A DNA stretch of 7,268 bases, from positions 1 through 7,268 of the forward strand of contig JAJYQZ010000102.1 of NCBI GenBank assembly GCA_021794335.1. Reading direction: 5' to 3'. A model generated the notes under the pieces. That model did not search any database and was not told the DNA's origin. It saw only the letters and a program-made list of their open reading frames with translations. This DNA is from a bacterium. GTDB lineage: Bacteria > SZUA-79 > Acidulodesulfobacterales > Acidulodesulfobacteraceae. Made by a program: the position numbers and the translations under genes. This document shows positions 5,803 to 7,268 of this stretch, piece after piece (the first letter of the stretch is position 1; every line of letters starts with the position of its first letter).

Positions 5803-5808
5803 TATAAT
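5803..5808 (+). promoter_or_regulatory. -10 box of the rightward gene in the divergent intergenic region
   Basis: A perfect TATAAT lies between the HTH gene (5790) and the rightward gene. The -35 at optimal distance (TGATTT, 5780-5785) is weak and would lie within the start of the HTH gene, so activation or repression by the HTH protein is plausible. The predicted start is near 5815, giving a leader of about 45 bases to ATG 5860. Confidence 0.4.
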
Positions 5809-5859
5809 GATTTTGTATTGCTTCATAGGTTGTATTTTGACCACTTTTGGAATTTTGCG

Positions 5860-6711
5860 ATGGTAAAATACGAATACATAGCGGATAAATTATACGAAGC
5901 CGGGTTGAAACCCGGATATACTGCCGATTACCTTGACCTTAGTTACAAGAACGGTAAGGTCAAGGATTTAATGGCAAGGTATAAGGCAGAAAAAGGCGAT
6001 AAAAAAGAGCCAAGTTTCTATCAAAAATTAATCTCGTGCGTTGATTTATCCGACTCAAGGATAAAAGAGTTCTCTGAAATAACCAAGTTAAAGAAGATAG
6101 ATTACGATAAATGGGATGAGCTTAGTAAAAAATTTACCTATCACGACCACGGCATAGTTCCATTCTTAGTAGAAAAACGGTATTTTTTACCTAAAGATGA
6201 AAATGCAGATTTTTTTGCCGTAAAAAAATATATAGACGACGTATTTAAAGATGAAAGACTGAAGCTGTCTGCCAACGATATATACCACCTTTACGGCAAG
6301 TTTTTAAATAAAATAGATATCATACCCAGGGGAGACATCGAGTTCCTGCTGAACGAGGGCGTGTCGTATTACAAGATAGAAAAGCTTTTCACTAAATCCC
6401 TGTCCGGAATAAACGGCAGGGATTTCAGGTCGATGACCAAGACCTATAAGCGCACCAAGGCCAAACCATATAAGCAGAAAGTCAACGAGGAGAATCTCAA
6501 GAAAATAATTATAGGAAGCAAGATGAACGCAAATATGGTCAACGCAGTAAGGCTCGTTAGGTTTTTTAATAAGAGGGACGCGAATCATATAGTCCAAGTA
6601 TTGCTGTGCAACTCGGTGGATTGTCCAAGCACCGAGGTCGAAAAAAAGATTGAGCTACCGCTAGAGATGTTGTTCAAAGAAGGGCTTTGCGTGCTGTATG
6701 AGAATATTTGA
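5860..6711 (+). CDS. hypothetical 283-residue helical protein
   Basis: I do not recognise this protein. From ATG 5860 it is soluble, very rich in Lys, Tyr and Asp, and appears mostly alpha-helical, with no signal peptide or membrane segment. Visible stretches are YIADKLYEAGLKPGYTADYL (4-23), a central KKYIDDVF...LSANDIYHLYGKFL region, and a basic segment MTKTYKRTKAKPYKQKVNEE (192-211) that could contact nucleic acid. The in-frame TTG at 5818 would add 14 residues, but neither start has a ribosome site; ATG is preferred. Codon use shifts inside the gene. The first half is AT-rich, while the part from about 6310 to 6660 uses many G- or C-ended codons, which suggests a mosaic origin. It is divergent from the replication operon, a place where elements often carry a regulator or cargo. 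Confidence 0.65.
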   Translation: MVKYEYIADKLYEAGLKPGYTADYLDLSYKNGKVKDLMARYKAEKGDKKEPSFYQKLISCVDLSDSRIKEFSEITKLKKIDYDKWDELSKKFTYHDHGIVPFLVEKRYFLPKDENADFFAVKKYIDDVFKDERLKLSANDIYHLYGKFLNKIDIIPRGDIEFLLNEGVSYYKIEKLFTKSLSGINGRDFRSMTKTYKRTKAKPYKQKVNEENLKKIIIGSKMNANMVNAVRLVRFFNKRDANHIVQVLLCNSVDCPSTEVEKKIELPLEMLFKEGLCVLYENI

Positions 6712-6907
6712 GAAAAAAATAAATAAATTAGAAAGACTTATGAACATATAAATATATCAAGAATTTATTATAATGTAACAAGATTAGATAAATAGAAGGA
6801 AAATACATAAGAAATTATTATGGATAATAGATTAAAGTTCTGGAGAATGTCATTATAGCTTTTTGGATGTTTTAATAGGATAAAGTATTTAAATAAAAGG
6901 TTTTATT

Positions 6908-7268
6908 GTGGCTACCTTATTTAATAGAGATTCTGTTCCAAGCCATTTATTTGATATCCGAGAATTAGACCTTTCTGACGACCTATTTTCAGAACGTATA
7001 AACGGTCCATGGTTCCGACTTGGTTCTAATACAATTGGAAATTACCGTAATAATCTTGGAATCGAAGAAGTTATTCTTAGGCATAGCCTTTTAATAGAAA
7101 AAGGATGTTTTAGGAAAATTTTTAAAGGATTAGAATCTATCGGGAATGTTTTGCATGGCATAGGAAAACCCCAGGGAACAGTTTTTGGTGACGGAAATAA
7201 TAAAGAATATAGATATGTTCCTTTTTATCGCTTCGAATTTTTACAAAACCATATGACGGGAGAACCGC
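6908..7268 (+). CDS. hypothetical protein, 3' part beyond the window
   Basis: The frame is open from GTG 6908 to the window end (120 codons) with no stop. The start is well supported: AAAGG (6896-6900) lies seven bases upstream, and an in-frame TAA lies a few codons before. It begins VATLFNRDSVPSHLFDIREL and contains NGPWFRLGSNTIGNYRNN and YRYVPFYRFEFLQNH. No domain is recognised. The 196 bases between 6711 and 6908 are very AT-rich; TATAAT at 6769-6774 is a possible -10 without a good -35, and no terminator follows the preceding gene. Confidence 0.65.
   Translation, partial: MATLFNRDSVPSHLFDIRELDLSDDLFSERINGPWFRLGSNTIGNYRNNLGIEEVILRHSLLIEKGCFRKIFKGLESIGNVLHGIGKPQGTVFGDGNNKEYRYVPFYRFEFLQNHMTGEP

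Noticed and set aside
6304..6597. 97-codon minus-strand frame
   Set aside because: Antisense to the 5860-6711 gene; no ribosome site or motif.

Overview
The window is AT-rich bacterial DNA that reads under the standard bacterial code, with sigma70-type promoters and a Shine-Dalgarno site in front of one gene. The host cannot be identified: there is no rRNA, tRNA or taxonomic marker. The content looks like an accessory region or mobile element (integrated element, plasmid or phage satellite) of an uncultured low-GC bacterium. No integrase, relaxase, capsid or terminase gene is visible.

Layout. Positions 1-915 hold no convincing protein gene but are unusually dense in inverted repeats. There is a hairpin-rich stretch (29-527), an almost perfect large hairpin (629-687) and a long imperfect inverted repeat (718-845). 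Next comes a complete SIR2-family gene (952-2136, +) with a textbook promoter (916-944) so close to the ATG that the mRNA should be leaderless. At 2142-2833 (+) lie three small tightly overlapping genes: an HTH protein, a small membrane protein and a basic HTH-like/helical protein. Each is broken by an apparent one-base frame error.

A minus-strand operon runs from 5790 down to 2815. In transcription order it encodes an excisionase-type HTH protein, a Toprim primase-like protein with a frame break at a T7 run, a DUF3987-type P-loop ATPase, and a 137-residue protein that resembles a miniature NusA S1-KH segment. The first three are close or overlapping and look like a replication module. Before the fourth gene there is an attenuator-like arrangement of competing repeats (3269-3347). 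Divergent from the HTH gene is an unrecognised 283-residue protein (5860-6711, +). A last gene starts with GTG at 6908 and runs off the end of the window.

How the parts may fit (inference): the minus-strand operon would control and replicate the element. The SIR2 protein is a candidate NAD-depleting defence effector carried as cargo. The 10-base word TTCCGAGTAG occurs five times. One copy is in the non-coding hairpin region, inside a 20-base exact match to the primase gene; three are in the primase linker, and one in opposite orientation sits on the primase frame break. If the hairpin region is transcribed on the + strand, its RNA would be antisense to the primase mRNA. The most useful leads are this repeat, the primase frameshift, the competing repeats before the NusA-like gene, and the structured DNA upstream of SIR2.
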